5,159 nt of DNA from Actinomycetes bacterium (lineage in GTDB: Bacteria > Actinomycetota > Acidimicrobiia > Acidimicrobiales > RAAP-2): assembly GCA_021826255.1 (NCBI GenBank), contig JAKBAZ010000098.1, positions 1 to 5,159 on the forward strand. The letters are read 5' to 3'. The position numbers were made by a program, and so were the translations under genes. The notes below the pieces were generated by a model. It searched no databases. It was not told the DNA's origin and saw only the letters and a list, made by a program, of their open reading frames with translations. How positions within the stretch are numbered: the first letter of the stretch is position 1; each line of letters opens with the position of its first letter. This document shows, piece after piece, positions 4,307 through 5,159 of this stretch.

Positions 4307-5159
4307 TTAGAGCTCCGACTCAAAATTGCCCTCGAGGCGGCCAAAGACCACGAGGGCGAGAAGAAAGACGATGGCGGCCACGACGAGGAGGCCCACGTTG
4401 AGGGCCACGAACGTGCCGACCGACCACGTCGGCAGCATGTGCAGCGGCTGACCCGAGAGCGTCGAGGTGACGGTCGTCGCGTTGTAGAAGGTGCGCTGGA
4501 ACGTCAGCACAATCAAACTCATGGGATTAATGAAGTACACCGCGGCGAGCCCGTGCCGATGCAGAGACGGCGCAATGGAGTTGGAGTAGCTGTAGACGAC
4601 CGGGGATAACCAGAACCAGAGCTGTAGTAACACTTCCATGAGGTGTTTGATGTCGCGCAGATATACGGTCAGGGCTGACATCACGATGGCGATGGCCGCG
4701 GTGAACAGATAGAGCGCAGCGAACGTCACCGGCAGCAAAAGCAGCATCCCCCAGTCCGGCGCGTGATGAAAGATGACGAGGAAGAGGACGAGGACCACCA
4801 TTTGAATCAGCCAAAACACGACCGCCGCACCCACCGACGCCAGGGGCAAGATCTCTCGGGGGAAGGACACCTTCTTCACGAGACCCGCGCGGTCCACGAT
4901 GATGCTCGTCGAGACGTTGACGGCGTTCTGGAAGAGGTTCCAGACAATGAGGCCCGAAAACAAGAAGATGACGTAGTTCGGGTAGCCGTTCTTCAAGAAC
5001 ACCGAGAAGACGAGGTAGTAGATCCCGAGGGTAAAGGCCGGAGCCAACATGGACCACAAGAGTCCGAGGGCCGACCCCTTGTACTTAATCTGAACGTCAG
5101 AGCTAATGAGGTTGCGTAACAACTCTCGACGACGCCACAGATTGACCAACCGGGTCGGT
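4307..5159 (-). CDS. Polysaccharide ABC exporter, permease subunit (Wzm type, ABC-2 family); start probably beyond right edge
   Basis: This is the membrane half of the exporter paired with the adjacent Wzt-type ATPase. Counting from a TTG at 5147-5149, 280 residues are visible. The amphipathic N-terminus with RRRELLRNL and QIKYKGSALGLLWSM (20-34) is the hallmark of Wzm/TagG/RfbD permeases, as is LVKKVSFPREILPL (90-103). About six membrane segments are seen (near 30-52, 59-82, 103-127, 133-157, 165-190, 247-272), with YLRDIKHLMEVLLQLWFWLSPVVY-type sequence in the fifth region. The frame stays open upstream of the TTG to the window edge (Pro-Thr-Arg before it) and no Shine-Dalgarno site precedes the TTG, so the true start probably lies outside; the TTG remains an alternative. 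The TAA abuts the GTG of the ATPase gene, implying an operon with translational coupling. Confidence 0.92.
   Translation of the reverse strand, partial: PTRLVNLWRRRELLRNLISSDVQIKYKGSALGLLWSMLAPAFTLGIYYLVFSVFLKNGYPNYVIFLFSGLIVWNLFQNAVNVSTSIIVDRAGLVKKVSFPREILPLASVGAAVVFWLIQMVVLVLFLVIFHHAPDWGMLLLLPVTFAALYLFTAAIAIVMSALTVYLRDIKHLMEVLLQLWFWLSPVVYSYSNSIAPSLHRHGLAAVYFINPMSLIVLTFQRTFYNATTVTSTLSGQPLHMLPTWSVGTFVALNVGLLVVAAIVFLLALVVFGRLEGNFESEL

Noticed and set aside
4763..5119. Plus-strand frame rich in Asp, Glu and His
   Set aside because: It is the complement of hydrophobic permease codons; antisense of membrane-segment codons gives such charged sequences.

Overview
This window looks like ordinary chromosomal sequence from a moderately high-GC bacterium, most likely an actinobacterium. 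That placement is inferred from the base composition, the sparse use of Shine-Dalgarno sites, the gene complement and the style of the proteins. I cannot name a genus. I see no insertion sequence, prophage, CRISPR array or other mobile element, and I do not see a clearly new biological system.

Layout, left to right: (1) the N-terminal part of a secreted amino-acid-type ABC transporter binding protein, minus strand, running off the left edge, with an 11-bp tandem repeat upstream of it; (2) a complete tRNA-Gly(GCC) gene, minus strand, with its own promoter and a strong hairpin terminator; (3) dut (dUTPase), minus strand; (4) orn (oligoribonuclease), plus strand, divergent from dut across 66 bp; (5) a GC-rich hairpin between convergent genes; (6) a Prx6-type 1-Cys peroxiredoxin, minus strand, with a good promoter and a palindrome just upstream of its -35; (7) a HAD-IB family phosphatase, plus strand, whose stop lies 5 bp from that of (8) a Wzt-type ATPase with a C-terminal carbohydrate-binding-like domain, minus strand, preceded with no gap by (9) its ABC-2 permease (Wzm type), which reaches the right edge.

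Functionally the window mixes housekeeping (nucleotide-pool sanitation by Dut, nanoRNA degradation by Orn, tRNA-Gly), peroxide defence (Prx), nutrient uptake (binding protein) and export of a cell-surface polysaccharide (Wzm/Wzt). Only the Wzm/Wzt pair is an evident operon.

The points most worth a second look are regulatory: three genes (dut, orn, HAD) have a -10-like hexamer 6-8 nt from the start codon and no good Shine-Dalgarno site, suggesting leaderless mRNAs; the binding-protein gene has a perfect tandem 11-mer at the -35 position of its presumed promoter; and the peroxiredoxin has a near-palindrome where an activator would sit. On the protein side, the binding protein has no lipobox cysteine and the Wzt carries a substrate-selecting type of C-terminal domain.
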